From NCBI RefSeq assembly GCF_900116865.1, contig NZ_FPCD01000012.1:34182-98181 (forward strand): a stretch of 64,000 bases of DNA, given 5' to 3'. This document shows positions 41,870 to 51,651 of this stretch, piece by piece. The position numbers and the translations under genes are program-made. Origin of the DNA: Butyrivibrio sp. M55. Lineage in GTDB: Bacteria; Bacillota; Clostridia; Lachnospirales; Lachnospiraceae. A model generated the notes under the pieces. That model ran no database searches. It saw nothing but the letters and a program-made list of their open reading frames with translations, and was not told the DNA's origin. The first letter of the stretch is position 1; the number at the start of each line of letters is the position of its first letter.

Positions 41870-42919
41870 TCACAAGAACTTAAGCGTTCTCTCTATTCCC
41901 TCTTCAAGTCCGAAATAAGCTTTCCACCCAAGGCTCTCAAGCTTTGTTGCATCAAGAACCGAATTTTTCATCGGATTAAAGCTCTTTTTCTCCTCTTCCG
42001 AAGGTATCTCAAACACCACCTTTACGCCGCTCTTCTCGGCAAGGCACTCGGCCACATCCTTAATGGAAACGATTGAGTCTTTGTTTGAGATATTGTATGC
42101 TTCGCCGCATTCTCCTTTTACCAAGACACTTAAAAGAGCCGAGGCACAGTCAAGCATATAGCAGTACGACCTCTGCTGCTCGCCCTTGCTCTTCATAACA
42201 ATATCTCTTCCCGAAGCCGCATCAAGCGTAAATGCCGCAGACGCCCTGCTGTCGGTCTTAGAAATCGTAGGCCCGTAAATGTACCCGGGTCTTACTATAA
42301 CAGCATCGACATCATACTCGTCTATGTAGCTTGCACACAGACTCTCAGCCGCCCTCTTTCCCGATGGATAACATGATCTGGAACTTAAAATGTCCACATA
42401 TCCGTACTCATCCTCAGCAATCTCGCCATCCGCTACATAAGAAAAGCGCTCCCTGTTTCCGTATACTTCACTCGATGATACGAACAAAAGCCTGCTGCCT
42501 TTATTTTCAGCAGCCAAATCAAGAAGTGCCTTAAGTCCTATGATATTGGACAAAAGAGTCTCGACAGGCTCTTTCAAAAACCTTCTGTTGTCAGCGTTAC
42601 TTGCACCGTGAATGATATAGTCCGCCTTAACATCAAGCTTAGCTGCGCTGTTTGCATCATATTGAATAAACTTATAATCGCCGTCATCAAGCGCGCCTTT
42701 AAATCTGTCGCAGCATCTTTGCTCATTTCTTCCTGCGATTGTAAGCTCTATGCCCGCATTCTTTTCCCTGTTCAAAAGAGAAATAATGTCAACCACGGGT
42801 GAACAGAGCATCCCTGTTGCGCCCGTGATAAGTATTTTCTTGTTATACAGTTTGTCTATTTCGGGAATGTTACCGGCTACAAGCCTCACATCATCCCAAT
42901 ATTCCTTACAATATTTCAT
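41870..42919 (-). CDS. NAD-dependent epimerase/dehydratase (extended SDR)
   Basis: This 349-residue protein has an extended SDR fold: nucleotide-binding ILITGATGMLCSPV at about residues 30-43, LLFVSSSEVYGN with the catalytic Ser, and SSRSCYPSGKRAAE with Tyr-x3-Lys. It has a 25-residue N-terminal extension before the Rossmann motif. VRPGYIYGP and the C-terminal ATKLESLGW are typical of nucleotide-sugar epimerases or dehydratases. The ATG used lies after AAGGTTT; an upstream TTG is less likely. The substrate is not evident. Confidence 0.85.
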   Translation of the reverse strand: MKYCKEYWDDVRLVAGNIPEIDKLYNKKILITGATGMLCSPVVDIISLLNREKNAGIELTIAGRNEQRCCDRFKGALDDGDYKFIQYDANSAAKLDVKADYIIHGASNADNRRFLKEPVETLLSNIIGLKALLDLAAENKGSRLLFVSSSEVYGNRERFSYVADGEIAEDEYGYVDILSSRSCYPSGKRAAESLCASYIDEYDVDAVIVRPGYIYGPTISKTDSRASAAFTLDAASGRDIVMKSKGEQQRSYCYMLDCASALLSVLVKGECGEAYNISNKDSIVSIKDVAECLAEKSGVKVVFEIPSEEEKKSFNPMKNSVLDATKLESLGWKAYFGLEEGIERTLKFL

Positions 42920-42924
42920 TATCG

Positions 42925-44580
42925 TCAAACCTTAAAGCAGCTTCCGCCGACAAACTCTCTGCATATTGAGTTTCTCGGAAGCATTGAGCTGTCTACACTT
43001 ACAAAATAATCAAGGAACTTAAGAAGTCTCTTTGCCTCATAGTACTCAGGCTCTCCCTTTTCTATGGAGAAAAGAAGCGGCTCTGCGTAAGGCTTGATTA
43101 CCGCAAGTTCATATATCTGCGCCGAGTTAAACATTTCATCCGCTTCTTCCTGGAACGGGAAAATATTCTCCTCTTCACCTGCACGAACAGACGCCCACAT
43201 GCTGATAGTCTTCTTTGCCGAAGCGCCCCTTGTCCTTGCATCTCTTACGATTCTTCTAAGCAGTCTTCCGTCTGTTGTGGGAATTCTGTTGTGTGAATCG
43301 ATGCTGAGCGTTGTGAGCGCACTAATATAAATCTTAAACTTGGACTCTGCAGGAAGCGCATAAGACATCTTCTCGTTAAGTCCGTGAATACCCTCGATAA
43401 CAAGAATGTCGTTCTCTCCAAGTTTAAGGAAATTGCCGTTCATTTCTCTTTTACCCGTAATGAAATTAAACTCGGGAAGTTCAACTTCTTCTCCGCGCAA
43501 AAGAGCCGACATATCTTCATTAAACTTCTCTATATCCATAGCTCCGAGACACTCGAAGTTGTAGCTTCCGTCCTCGTTAAGCGGCGTAAGTTCTCTGTTC
43601 ACGAAGTAATTGTCGAGACTTATAGGATGCGGAACAAGTCCGTAAGTTCTAAGCTGAATTGAGAGTCTGTTTGCAAAACTCGTCTTTCCGGATGAACTTG
43701 GACCTGCGATCATAACAAACTTTACATCCTTGCGCTCCTGAATTCTCTGCGCGATCTCACCTATTCTTCTCTCCTGAAGAGATTCCTGAATAAGTATCAT
43801 CTCGTTGATCCTGCCCTCGCAAACGCGATTATTAAGGTCACCGACATTGTCGATTCCCATCATTCTTCCCCAGTCGCTTGCAAGCTTCATGGTATTAAAA
43901 AGCTTCTCTCTGGGCTCTGACATGATAAGCTTATCCGGGCACATCCTTGAAGGAAGTGTCAGCATAATGCCGTCATCACGCCTTGATATCTTATAATTCT
44001 CAATATATGAAGTATTTGGAAGCATATAACCATAGAAATAGTCATAGAAATCCTCAAGCTTGTATATATTGATCTCTGAACTTCTTCTGTATTTCAATAG
44101 AGCAACCTTATCCGCCATGCCCATCTTCTTAAAAAGTTCGATGGCATCGTCGATCGGATAAACACTCTTTGTAATCGGAATTTTCTGATCGATGAGCTCC
44201 TGAAATCTGTCGGATATCTTTTTTACAAGCTCATCTGTAACTTCAGTCTTACCATGAAGTGTGCAGTAGTAGCTGTTAGAGATAAGGAATTCAATCTTTG
44301 CGGCAGAAGCCTCGTCCTTGCCCGCAACGTCCCTTATCGCCTTCACAAACATCATAACTGCGGTTCTTCTCATGGTCTTATGACCTATATTATCTCCGTA
44401 AGTAAGGAAAGAAACCTCTCCGTCCTTTTTTACTTCCTTCATCAGTTCTCTTATCTTACCGTTAAAAAGAACTGCCGCGATCCTGTACTTGCACTCAGAC
44501 TGATACTCTTTAGCTATATCTTCAAACTTCGTGCCTTTTTTGTACTCTTTAGCAACATTGTTGATAGTTATTATAGGCAT
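42925..44580 (-). CDS. TGS/uridine kinase-like nucleoside kinase
   Basis: This 551-residue protein combines an N-terminal threonyl-tRNA-synthetase-like part, with a TGS domain (residues 1-60) and a following SAD-like domain containing HKTMRRTA and CTLHG, with a C-terminal uridine kinase/phosphoribulokinase P-loop domain (AGPSSSGKTSFANRLS at about 292-306, HPISLDNYFVNREL, VIEGIHGLNEKM). This fusion is widespread in Firmicutes. Kinase activity is expected, but the substrate and the reason for the tRNA-synthetase-like part are unknown. A GGAGGAAC ribosome site precedes the ATG inside the end of trmK. Confidence 0.88.
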   Translation of the reverse strand: MPIITINNVAKEYKKGTKFEDIAKEYQSECKYRIAAVLFNGKIRELMKEVKKDGEVSFLTYGDNIGHKTMRRTAVMMFVKAIRDVAGKDEASAAKIEFLISNSYYCTLHGKTEVTDELVKKISDRFQELIDQKIPITKSVYPIDDAIELFKKMGMADKVALLKYRRSSEINIYKLEDFYDYFYGYMLPNTSYIENYKISRRDDGIMLTLPSRMCPDKLIMSEPREKLFNTMKLASDWGRMMGIDNVGDLNNRVCEGRINEMILIQESLQERRIGEIAQRIQERKDVKFVMIAGPSSSGKTSFANRLSIQLRTYGLVPHPISLDNYFVNRELTPLNEDGSYNFECLGAMDIEKFNEDMSALLRGEEVELPEFNFITGKREMNGNFLKLGENDILVIEGIHGLNEKMSYALPAESKFKIYISALTTLSIDSHNRIPTTDGRLLRRIVRDARTRGASAKKTISMWASVRAGEEENIFPFQEEADEMFNSAQIYELAVIKPYAEPLLFSIEKGEPEYYEAKRLLKFLDYFVSVDSSMLPRNSICREFVGGSCFKV

Positions 44581-45410
44581 ACGCGTTCCTCCTGCATAAC
44601 CTTCAAAGCGGTATCTATATCGGAAAGTTCGGTAGTTATCTCCTGTATCCTACCGGAGTGCTCCTTCTCATCGAGATTCTTCAATATGGATTCACACACT
44701 TTTTTGCCGTGTAAAAGATATTTCTCCAAAGTTTTATCCCTGTTAAGAATGTTGCACTCTCCGTATCTGTTGCATATTCTAAGAAGCTGCTCATTATCTG
44801 CATTTTCGGCCACTTTTTTAATTAGTGAGATGGCGCTTTCAAAACTGCTGCCCGGATCATCGTGTGAAGCTGAAGTTTCTGTAATAACAAGCGAAACCTT
44901 CATAGGAAAATAAAACTTCCCATCCTCTTCGATAACTCTCTCATCCGTTATCACAAATCCGCTGTCCCTAAGGTACTGCCTAAAGTCTGCTATGTCTGAC
45001 TGCGGCTGCAAAACAGCCGTCTTAATCCCAAGCTCCTTAGGCTTTCCCTCTTCGAGGATCCTTCGCATGAGATTTCCGCCCATGCCGGCAATGACAAGAG
45101 CATCCGCTTCTCCCTGCTTAAGCTCTTTTACCCCGTCGGAAAGACGCGTATTTATGCTGTCAGAAAGTCCGTATTCATCGATATTATCCTTAGCGCCGGA
45201 AAGCGGGCCGCTTCTTACATCCATGGCAATGCACTCTTTTGCAATGCCATGTGTAACAAGGTATATAGATACATATCCGTGATCGCACCCGACATCTGCC
45301 ACTTTGAGCTTTTCGGGACAGCGAAGAAGCTCCGCTATCTCCTTCAAACGGACAGACATCTTGAGCGCCACGTCATTATTTGTGTCATTTATAGTTTTAG
45401 TCATATTCAT
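44571..45410 (-). CDS. trmK: tRNA (adenine-22-N1)-methyltransferase
   Basis: This 279-residue SAM-dependent methyltransferase methylates A22 of certain tRNAs. It shows VRLKEIAELLRCPEKL, the SAM motif VADVGCDHGYVSIYLV, ISGMGGNLMRRIL-like IAGMGGNLMRRILEEG and LQPQSDIADFRQYL, all hallmarks of the TrmK/YqfN family. A C-terminal helical domain follows. It begins at the last base of rpoD (TAATG), the normal neighbour of this gene in Firmicutes. Confidence 0.92.
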   Translation of the reverse strand: MNMTKTINDTNNDVALKMSVRLKEIAELLRCPEKLKVADVGCDHGYVSIYLVTHGIAKECIAMDVRSGPLSGAKDNIDEYGLSDSINTRLSDGVKELKQGEADALVIAGMGGNLMRRILEEGKPKELGIKTAVLQPQSDIADFRQYLRDSGFVITDERVIEEDGKFYFPMKVSLVITETSASHDDPGSSFESAISLIKKVAENADNEQLLRICNRYGECNILNRDKTLEKYLLHGKKVCESILKNLDEKEHSGRIQEITTELSDIDTALKVMQEERVCL

Positions 45411-47098
45411 TAATCAAGGTAATCCTTGAGCTTGCGGCTGCGGCTCGGATGACGAAGCTTTCTGAGTGCCTTTGCCTCAATCTGTCTGATACGCTCACGG
45501 GTTACGTTAAATTCTTTTCCTACTTCTTCAAGAGTTCTTGCTCTTCCGTCATCAAGACCGAAACGAAGTCTAAGAACCTTCTGCTCACGCTCTGTAAGAG
45601 TTCCGAGAACTTCAACAAGCTGTTCCTTCAAAAGTGTGAATGCAGCTGCATCCGCAGGTACGGGAACGTTGTCGTCCTGAATGAAATCACCAAGATGGCT
45701 GTCTTCCTCTTCACCGATAGGTGTCTCGAGTGATACAGGCTCCTGTGAGATCTTAAGGATTTCTCTGACTCTCTCAACAGGCATGTTCATCTCTTTTGCC
45801 ACTTCCTCAGGAATAGGCTCACGTCCGAGTTCCTGAAGGAGCTGACGGCTTACGCGGATGAGCTTGTTGATAGTCTCAACCATGTGTACAGGAATACGGA
45901 TAGTTCTTGCCTGATCGGCGATGGCTCTTGTGATAGCCTGTCTGATCCACCATGTAGCATATGTTGAGAACTTGAATCCCTTACGGAAATCGAACTTCTC
46001 TACCGCTTTGATAAGTCCGAGGTTACCCTCCTGAATAAGGTCAAGGAAAAGCATTCCTCTTCCGACATATCTCTTCGCAATACTTACAACGAGACGGAGG
46101 TTTGCTTCGGCAAGGCGCTTCTTAGCCTCATTTCCTTTGTATATAGCCATCTCGATCTCATCAAGTTTAGCCTTTGAAAGCTTTGTTCCGTTCTCCTTGT
46201 TCTCTGCAAGTTCCTTCTCGGCTTCAAGTCCTGCTTCCATCTCTTTTGCAAGATTGATCTCCTGATCTGCCGTAAGAAGCGGAACCTTACCGATTTCCTT
46301 AAGGTACATTCTTACAGGATCTTCAATACTGATTCCGTCGGGAACAGAGAGGTCGATATTCTCCATATCAACTTCATCTTCTTCGGAGAGCATCATATCA
46401 TCGTCATCTGGAATATCATCATCATCGCTTTCAGATACTCTTAGTACGTCGATTCCGGAATTTTCAAGGACCTCAAGTACATTGTCCATCTGGTCTTCAT
46501 TTAAGCTAAGCTCTGCAAAGAAATCACTGATCTCCGAATACTCGAGAACGTTTTTCTTCTTCTTTGCAAGAGCGAGGATTTCTTTTATCTTCTGTGTAAA
46601 GAGCTCTCTTGTAGCATCGTCGAGAACTTCCGACTTTCCGCCCTTTTCTTCTTCAGCCTTCTTTCCGGCCTTCTTCTTTGTTTCTTTTGTTGCATCAGCA
46701 GATTCTTTCTTGGAAGTCTTCTTAGTTACCTTCTTCTCTTCTTCCATAGTTTCTGCTGCCTTCTTAGCAGAGGTATCCTCCTTCTTTGCGGGTGCCTTTG
46801 CTGAGAGCTTCTTGGTTGTTGTTGTCTTTGTCACTTTCTTCTCTTCCTTCTTTTCTGTTTCTTTTTTTGATGTTACTTTTTTAGCCGTTTCTTTCTTAGT
46901 TGTTTCTTTTTTAGTTGTTTCTTTCTTTGTTGCTTCTTTTTTGGATGTTTCCTTTTGGGGTGTTTCTTTTTTAGCTGTTCCCTTTTTTGCCGTTTCCTTC
47001 TTATCTGCCTCTTTCTTACCGGAAAGCTTCTCGGCAACTTTCTTTACAAGTGTCTTCTTTGTCTCTTTTTCCGTAGTACCAGTAACTTTTTTTGCCAT
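45410..47098 (-). CDS. rpoD: Primary RNA polymerase sigma factor with long basic N-terminus
   Basis: This is the housekeeping sigma factor. From about residue 160 it is canonical: region 1.1-like helices, region 1.2 ([20 protein letters not shown]), region 2 ([30 protein letters not shown]), region 3 ([15 protein letters not shown]) and region 4 ([20 protein letters not shown]). The first 155 residues are a low-complexity Lys/Thr/Glu/Ala stretch made of many KKET-like units, absent from typical RpoD proteins of about 370-380 residues. An AGGAAG ribosome site precedes MAKKV, so the extension appears translated. It lies between dnaG and trmK. Confidence 0.95.
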   Translation of the reverse strand: MAKKVTGTTEKETKKTLVKKVAEKLSGKKEADKKETAKKGTAKKETPQKETSKKEATKKETTKKETTKKETAKKVTSKKETEKKEEKKVTKTTTTKKLSAKAPAKKEDTSAKKAAETMEEEKKVTKKTSKKESADATKETKKKAGKKAEEEKGGKSEVLDDATRELFTQKIKEILALAKKKKNVLEYSEISDFFAELSLNEDQMDNVLEVLENSGIDVLRVSESDDDDIPDDDDMMLSEEDEVDMENIDLSVPDGISIEDPVRMYLKEIGKVPLLTADQEINLAKEMEAGLEAEKELAENKENGTKLSKAKLDEIEMAIYKGNEAKKRLAEANLRLVVSIAKRYVGRGMLFLDLIQEGNLGLIKAVEKFDFRKGFKFSTYATWWIRQAITRAIADQARTIRIPVHMVETINKLIRVSRQLLQELGREPIPEEVAKEMNMPVERVREILKISQEPVSLETPIGEEEDSHLGDFIQDDNVPVPADAAAFTLLKEQLVEVLGTLTEREQKVLRLRFGLDDGRARTLEEVGKEFNVTRERIRQIEAKALRKLRHPSRSRKLKDYLD

Positions 47099-47154
47099 AT
47101 GATTCTTCCTTTTCTGTTTTATAGTATTTCCGAATCAGTGCATATTACCTGTAG

Positions 47155-48933
47155 TTAATCATCGGGCGAGATATCGGCGTGTGCCAGCTTCTCAAGATTC
47201 TTTTTGCCCTGTATGGTCTTGGTCAAAAACTCGGGATCGTCGGGCTTAAGTTCTCTCTTCTGTCGTTCGTATCCTGCGGATTTAACTCCGTAGATGATAT
47301 CTCTAAACGCTTTTTTCCTTTGATCCTTTGTTTCAATCTCAACCAGATTTGTATTGAACATCTCAGCAACTTTGCTGTGTTGCTCCTCATCCGTAAATCT
47401 ATCCAAAATGGCTGCCGGCGAAAAATTACCGTGCTCCATTCCCTCAAAGAGCTCATTAGCAACATTTCTGTAAAGCTCATCGGTAAAGTCAGCGGGAACT
47501 ATCCACTTCTTTACCTTGGGGAAAATAGCCGGCTCATCCGTAAGCCATGTAAGAAGAAGTCTTTGGTTCTTCCGGGCTCCATCCTCGGGAAGGTTCTTTT
47601 TCTGTATACCGCTCTTTGGCTTCTCGGCAGGTCTTACGAGCCCGCCCTGTGAAGCGTAATGAGCAACAAGTCTTCTTAAGTCGTCAACGGCTATATTGTA
47701 CTTAGCCGCAACGGCCTCTATATAATTCTCTCTCTCGAGAGCTTCTTCAAACTCACACAATTTCTTGGCAAGAGCCCTGTGGAACTCAGTCTTTGATTCA
47801 GGGTCTGACATATCGTATCTCGACTGCATTACTCTTACTTCGAAAAAGAATGTGTTTTCCGCGTTTCGTATTCGCTCTTCAAAAGCTTCTTTTCCCTCAT
47901 TCTTAATGAATTCATCGGGATCTTTGTGTGGCCGAAGGTCAAGCACTTTACCCTTAATCCCCGCTTCTCTCAGAATTCCTATTCCGCGAAGCGCAGCTTT
48001 GGTTCCTGCTTCGTCACTGTCATAAGACAAAATGACTTCATCGGTGTAGCGCTTAAGTATCATTGCCTGCCCCGTTGTAAAAGCAGTTCCGAGCGATGCT
48101 ACAGCCATATTAAATCCCGCCTGGTGCATAGCTATGACATCCATGTAACCCTCGCAGATTATCATGTAGCCCGCCCTGGCGTTTTTGGCATAGTTAAGCC
48201 CGAACAGATTTCTGCTCTTATCAAATATAAGTGTTTCAGGGGAATTTAGATATTTGGGCTTTCCATCGCCCATAACACGCCCGCCGAATCCTATAACCTT
48301 CTGCGATGCGTCCTGAATCGGGAACATTACTCTGTTCCAGAACTTATCATGAGTTCCCATTCTTTCATCATGGGAAGCAAGTCCTGCATCAATTATCTGG
48401 CTGTCGTTATACCCAAGACTCTTTAAGTGTTTCACAAGGTCGTTGCTTGAGATATTGGCGTAGCCAAGTCCAAAGTGCTGCATGGTCTCATCCGTAAGCT
48501 GCCTGTTTTTAAAGTACTCCATGCCCTTTTGGCCGCTCTTTCCCCGAAGCTGATAATAATAGTACTTGGCAGCTTCCTTGTTGATATCAAGAAGAATCTG
48601 CCGCTTGTCGCGCATAGCCTTTGCTCTGGGTGAATCGTCTTCATCAGGCAGTTTCACACCGGCTCTCTCGGCAAGCTGTTTTATCGCTTCCTGGAAAGTT
48701 AAATTGTCATATTTCATCAAAAAAGTGATGACATTCCCGCCTGCTCCGCATCCAAAGCAGTAATACATCTGTTTATGCGGCGACACTGAGAACGAGCCTG
48801 ATTTCTCGTTGTGGAACGGACAAAGTCCGAAATAGTTGGCACCTTTCTTTTGCAAATGGACATACTGCCCTATCACGTCCACAATGTCACTGCGGGAGCG
48901 CACCTCTTCTATTATTTCATCTGAGTAGCGCAA
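47155..48933 (-). CDS. dnaG: DNA primase
   Basis: This 592-residue primase makes RNA primers for replication. It has the CHC2 zinc finger (CPFHNEKSGSF, YYCFGCGAGGN), the catalytic core with FGLNYAKNARAG, and the TOPRIM motif EGYMDVIAMHQAG and SYDSDEAG, followed by a DnaB-interaction C-terminal domain. The apparent start is a TTG, 7 nt after GGAG, giving MRYSDEIIEEVRSRSD, which matches the family start. It lies 56 bp upstream of rpoD. Confidence 0.95.
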   Translation of the reverse strand: MRYSDEIIEEVRSRSDIVDVIGQYVHLQKKGANYFGLCPFHNEKSGSFSVSPHKQMYYCFGCGAGGNVITFLMKYDNLTFQEAIKQLAERAGVKLPDEDDSPRAKAMRDKRQILLDINKEAAKYYYYQLRGKSGQKGMEYFKNRQLTDETMQHFGLGYANISSNDLVKHLKSLGYNDSQIIDAGLASHDERMGTHDKFWNRVMFPIQDASQKVIGFGGRVMGDGKPKYLNSPETLIFDKSRNLFGLNYAKNARAGYMIICEGYMDVIAMHQAGFNMAVASLGTAFTTGQAMILKRYTDEVILSYDSDEAGTKAALRGIGILREAGIKGKVLDLRPHKDPDEFIKNEGKEAFEERIRNAENTFFFEVRVMQSRYDMSDPESKTEFHRALAKKLCEFEEALERENYIEAVAAKYNIAVDDLRRLVAHYASQGGLVRPAEKPKSGIQKKNLPEDGARKNQRLLLTWLTDEPAIFPKVKKWIVPADFTDELYRNVANELFEGMEHGNFSPAAILDRFTDEEQHSKVAEMFNTNLVEIETKDQRKKAFRDIIYGVKSAGYERQKRELKPDDPEFLTKTIQGKKNLEKLAHADISPDD

Positions 48934-48962
48934 TTTGGGTCTCCTGAATATATTGATTTATT

Positions 48963-49970
48963 TTATAGTACCGTCCATGAACGGGGGACATATACTTCTT
49001 CGAAAACAGAAACAGCATATCTGTCAGTCATGGAACTTACATAATCGCAGACAACTCTCTCTTTGGATTCCCCTGCTGCCATCATAGCTTTCAGATAATC
49101 CGGAAGCTTCTCCTCGTGGTCGAGGTAATGATGGTAAAGAATCTTTATCATGACTTCTACCTTGCCCTCCTGCCCTTTGGCTTCGGGATTGGTATATACT
49201 CTTTCAAACATGAACTTCCTGAGTTTCAGGAAAGCATCATATACTTCCTCCGACATCATAATGTCGTCCTTGTCCATGCTTGTCGCGATTATATCGTGTA
49301 TAAAGGTATCAAGCCACTCTCCGTTCGTATAGCCGATTACCTTTGCAAGTTCCTTGGGAACATCACTCTCTTTCATGATTCCGCCGCGGATCGCATCGTC
49401 CATATCGTGATGCATGTACGCTATCTTATCCGAAAGCCTTACAACCTTGCCCTCAAGAGTCGACGGCGTAAGATTAAGCTCGTGATTAAGGATTCCGTCC
49501 TTAACTTCTCTCGTGAGGTTAAGTCCCTGTCCGTAGTTTTCAAGCTTCTCCACGATTCTAAGGCTCTGCTCATTGTGTCTGAAACCTCCCGGAACAACGG
49601 CATCAAGTGCCCTCTCTCCGGCATGCCCAAACGGCGTATGTCCAAGATCGTGCCCAAGTGCTATGGCTTCAGTAAGATCTTCGTTAAGCATAAGAGCTTT
49701 AGAAATAGTTCTCGCATTCTGCGATACTTCAAGAGTATGCGTCATACGGGTTCTATAATGATCTCCGTCAGGTGCCAGAAAAACCTGTGTCTTATCTTTA
49801 AGCCTTCTGAATGATTTGGAATAAAGAATCCTATCCCTGTCTCTTTGGAAACAGGGCCTTATATCACACGGTTTTTCAGCTTTTTCTCTACCTTTGGAAT
49901 TCATGCTGAGTGTAGCATATTTGCTTAAGATCTGTGTTTCTCTTTCTTCTAGCTTTTCACGAATTTTCAA
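48963..49970 (-). CDS. dgt: Deoxyguanosinetriphosphate triphosphohydrolase-like HD protein
   Basis: This 335-residue HD-superfamily enzyme hydrolyses dNTPs to nucleoside and triphosphate. It shows RDRDRILYSKSFRRLKDKTQ, RTRMTHTLEVSQNARTI, the HD motif ALGHDLGHTPFGHAGE and SDKIAYMHHDMDDAI. The start is probably TTG (MKIREKLEERETQIL), since related proteins begin with the same motif; the ribosome site is weak. It is 29 bp upstream of dnaG, the usual Clostridial order. Confidence 0.92.
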   Translation of the reverse strand: MKIREKLEERETQILSKYATLSMNSKGREKAEKPCDIRPCFQRDRDRILYSKSFRRLKDKTQVFLAPDGDHYRTRMTHTLEVSQNARTISKALMLNEDLTEAIALGHDLGHTPFGHAGERALDAVVPGGFRHNEQSLRIVEKLENYGQGLNLTREVKDGILNHELNLTPSTLEGKVVRLSDKIAYMHHDMDDAIRGGIMKESDVPKELAKVIGYTNGEWLDTFIHDIIATSMDKDDIMMSEEVYDAFLKLRKFMFERVYTNPEAKGQEGKVEVMIKILYHHYLDHEEKLPDYLKAMMAAGESKERVVCDYVSSMTDRYAVSVFEEVYVPRSWTVL

Positions 49971-50028
49971 TTTTCGTCTTCTTTCTATTAGAATTTTTTG
50001 AGTAGCAAATATTTTTATGGGAAACTAC

Positions 50029-50070
50029 AAAAATGAAACCCACATCTTTATTATTCGACGTGAGTTTCAC
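50029..50070 (-). terminator. Rho-independent terminator
   Basis: The minus strand reads GAAACTCAC, a loop, GTGGGTTTC then ATTTTTG. It follows the 102-residue conserved gene and separates the upstream small-gene group from the dgt-dnaG-rpoD operon. Confidence 0.7.
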
Positions 50071-50104
50071 AATTCCTTTTTTTATTTTAAATTTTTTTAC
50101 TTTT

Positions 50105-50413
50105 TTATTTATAGAGCGCAAAACGTGCTTCATACTGCTCGTTTATCCACTCAACAGCCTTGGTAAAGCCTTCTTCGCTCACTTCAAAATTTTCACTCAG
50201 CATAAGCTTCTTATCAGTCTTAGCATATGAGTAGGGTTCAGGCCACACCGTCGCCATAAGTGTCGCGGGTTCTCTTTGGTCTACGGGAACGAACTTTACA
50301 TTTTCAAGCGGTTCACGCGCAAGTCTGTACCTCATTCCCTTGTAGCTTCCAAAATACGCCTCGCCATATTCGTAGTGCATTAAATTAAAAAAATCTTTTT
50401 TCTCTATTGCCAT
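50105..50413 (-). CDS. Conserved 102-residue protein of unknown function
   Basis: The protein (MAIEKKDFFNLMHYEYGEAY, then FGSYKGMRYRLAREPLENV) has a compact alpha/beta look. A motif WPEPYSYAKTDKKL is central, and the C-terminus is helical (EGFTKAVEWINEQYEARF). I do not know its function. It lies 5 bp downstream of the DUF6465-like gene and so is probably co-expressed with it. Confidence 0.8.
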   Translation of the reverse strand: MAIEKKDFFNLMHYEYGEAYFGSYKGMRYRLAREPLENVKFVPVDQREPATLMATVWPEPYSYAKTDKKLMLSENFEVSEEGFTKAVEWINEQYEARFALYK

Positions 50414-50418
50414 ATTAT

Positions 50419-50922
50419 TTAAAACTCGACCTTACCCGTATCAGTATGATTTACCACGTAATATGCGGCATTGTCCGAAGGCTTGATGTAAACCTGGATT
50501 TCCTTGATACTTGTGGCCTTATTTCCTTTGCTTATGTAATCCTTTTTTGCCCTCTCGATTATATCGGAGGTCTTTATCTCATGATGACTGTACTGTACAA
50601 AAACTTCTTCTTTGCAAGTAAATTTGGCAGCCTTCGCTCCCGCTTTTTCCTTAATATCCTTGATATAAGGCTCTGCCTTAGTCTTAACCTCGGAATAAAC
50701 AGGCTCCGCCTTGTCCTTGATATCTTTAAGATAAGGTTCGGTCTTCTCTTTGATATCTTTGATGTAGGGCTCAGCCTTCTTGGTATAAGGCTTTGTGACC
50801 TCCTTAACATCTCTTATAAAAGGCTCTGCCGCTTTCTTAGCTTCTTTTATAACAGGCTCAGTAGCCTTCGAGAACTCTCTTGCTATCTCTTTTATCTTAT
50901 CTTCTGTAGAATTCATGCCCAT
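50419..50922 (-). CDS. DUF6465-like protein with 11-residue amphipathic repeats
   Basis: Residues 15-90 are built from seven 11-residue units of the form EPYIKDIKEKA (EPVIKEAKKAA, EPFIRDVKEVT, EPYIKDIKEKT, EPYLKDIKDKA, EPVYSEVKTKA, EPYIKDIKEKA). Residues 100-167 are a small globular domain: EEVFVQYSHHEIKTSDIIER, IKEIQVYIKPSDNAAYYVVN, matching DUF6465 of Clostridia. The repeats resemble apolipoprotein/LEA-type amphipathic helices that might lie on a membrane surface. No signal peptide is present. Function is unknown. Confidence 0.8.
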   Translation of the reverse strand: MGMNSTEDKIKEIAREFSKATEPVIKEAKKAAEPFIRDVKEVTKPYTKKAEPYIKDIKEKTEPYLKDIKDKAEPVYSEVKTKAEPYIKDIKEKAGAKAAKFTCKEEVFVQYSHHEIKTSDIIERAKKDYISKGNKATSIKEIQVYIKPSDNAAYYVVNHTDTGKVEF

Positions 50923-50951
50923 TATAGTTCATCCCCCTTCCGGAATACTTA

Positions 50952-51527
50952 TCATCTGAATCTTTTCATAAGAGCTGCCATAGGCCCAGCCGCATCCTGA
51001 AGATCGGTGATTGCCTTGTTAAGCCCGTCAAAATCTATCCGAGATAAAGATGTAACCGCCTCGGTAAGTGATGCGGAATTGCCCGCAACCAGTTCGTTAA
51101 GGCTATCAGTCGCACTCGTTATGCCCTTTGTCATGACATCAATCTCATCAAGTGAGTTCTCTGCCTTAACAGAAACATTGTTGATATGCGAAAGCGTTGT
51201 CATCGCCTTCGGCACAACGATGATACATGTTAGAAACACCACCAATAGCAGTCCTGCCATACATCCCGTTGCAATCTTCTGGAAAAAGAGCCTTTTCTTC
51301 GAAAGATCTCGCATCTCGATGAGTAATGCCTCTGTGAGATTACTTGAGATTTGTGTATTGCCGGATGTAATATCCTGTGATGCCGCTTTTTCCAATGCAT
51401 TCTCTAACGCTGAAACTTTCTCACTCTCAGCCGCTTCGATCACATTTGTACTTGCAAAATTTGAGTTTTCCGCAATGTTTTCCATCGCGCTATCTGTCAA
51501 ATTGCCCCCAACATCATGCGGTTCCAT
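50952..51527 (-). CDS. Membrane protein with coiled-coil outer region, unknown function
   Basis: This 191-residue protein has a polar N-terminal part with predicted helices (IEAAESEKVSALENALEKAA), one membrane helix (IATGCMAGLLLVVFLTCIIV, about residues 87-106) and a C-terminal helical region (LDEIDVMTKGITSATDSLNE) resembling the DUF948-type pattern. It ends with AAGPMAALMKRFR. A GGGGGAT ribosome site precedes the ATG. It is immediately upstream of the DUF6465-like gene, which suggests a shared envelope role. Confidence 0.75.
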   Translation of the reverse strand: MEPHDVGGNLTDSAMENIAENSNFASTNVIEAAESEKVSALENALEKAASQDITSGNTQISSNLTEALLIEMRDLSKKRLFFQKIATGCMAGLLLVVFLTCIIVVPKAMTTLSHINNVSVKAENSLDEIDVMTKGITSATDSLNELVAGNSASLTEAVTSLSRIDFDGLNKAITDLQDAAGPMAALMKRFR

Positions 51528-51651
51528 ATAATAGATCCCCCTTTCATATCATGTTCTTACGAAACGCACATTTCTAGCTTTAGATCAGTAACCATTCATA
51601 CACAAAATACAAAATTGAAATCGTTTTATATATGATACCACATTTATTGAG

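Noticed and set aside
46482..47102. Plus-strand 206-codon frame opposite rpoD, rich in Phe and Ser
   Set aside because: It mirrors the Lys/Glu-rich repeat on the other strand; composition is an artefact.
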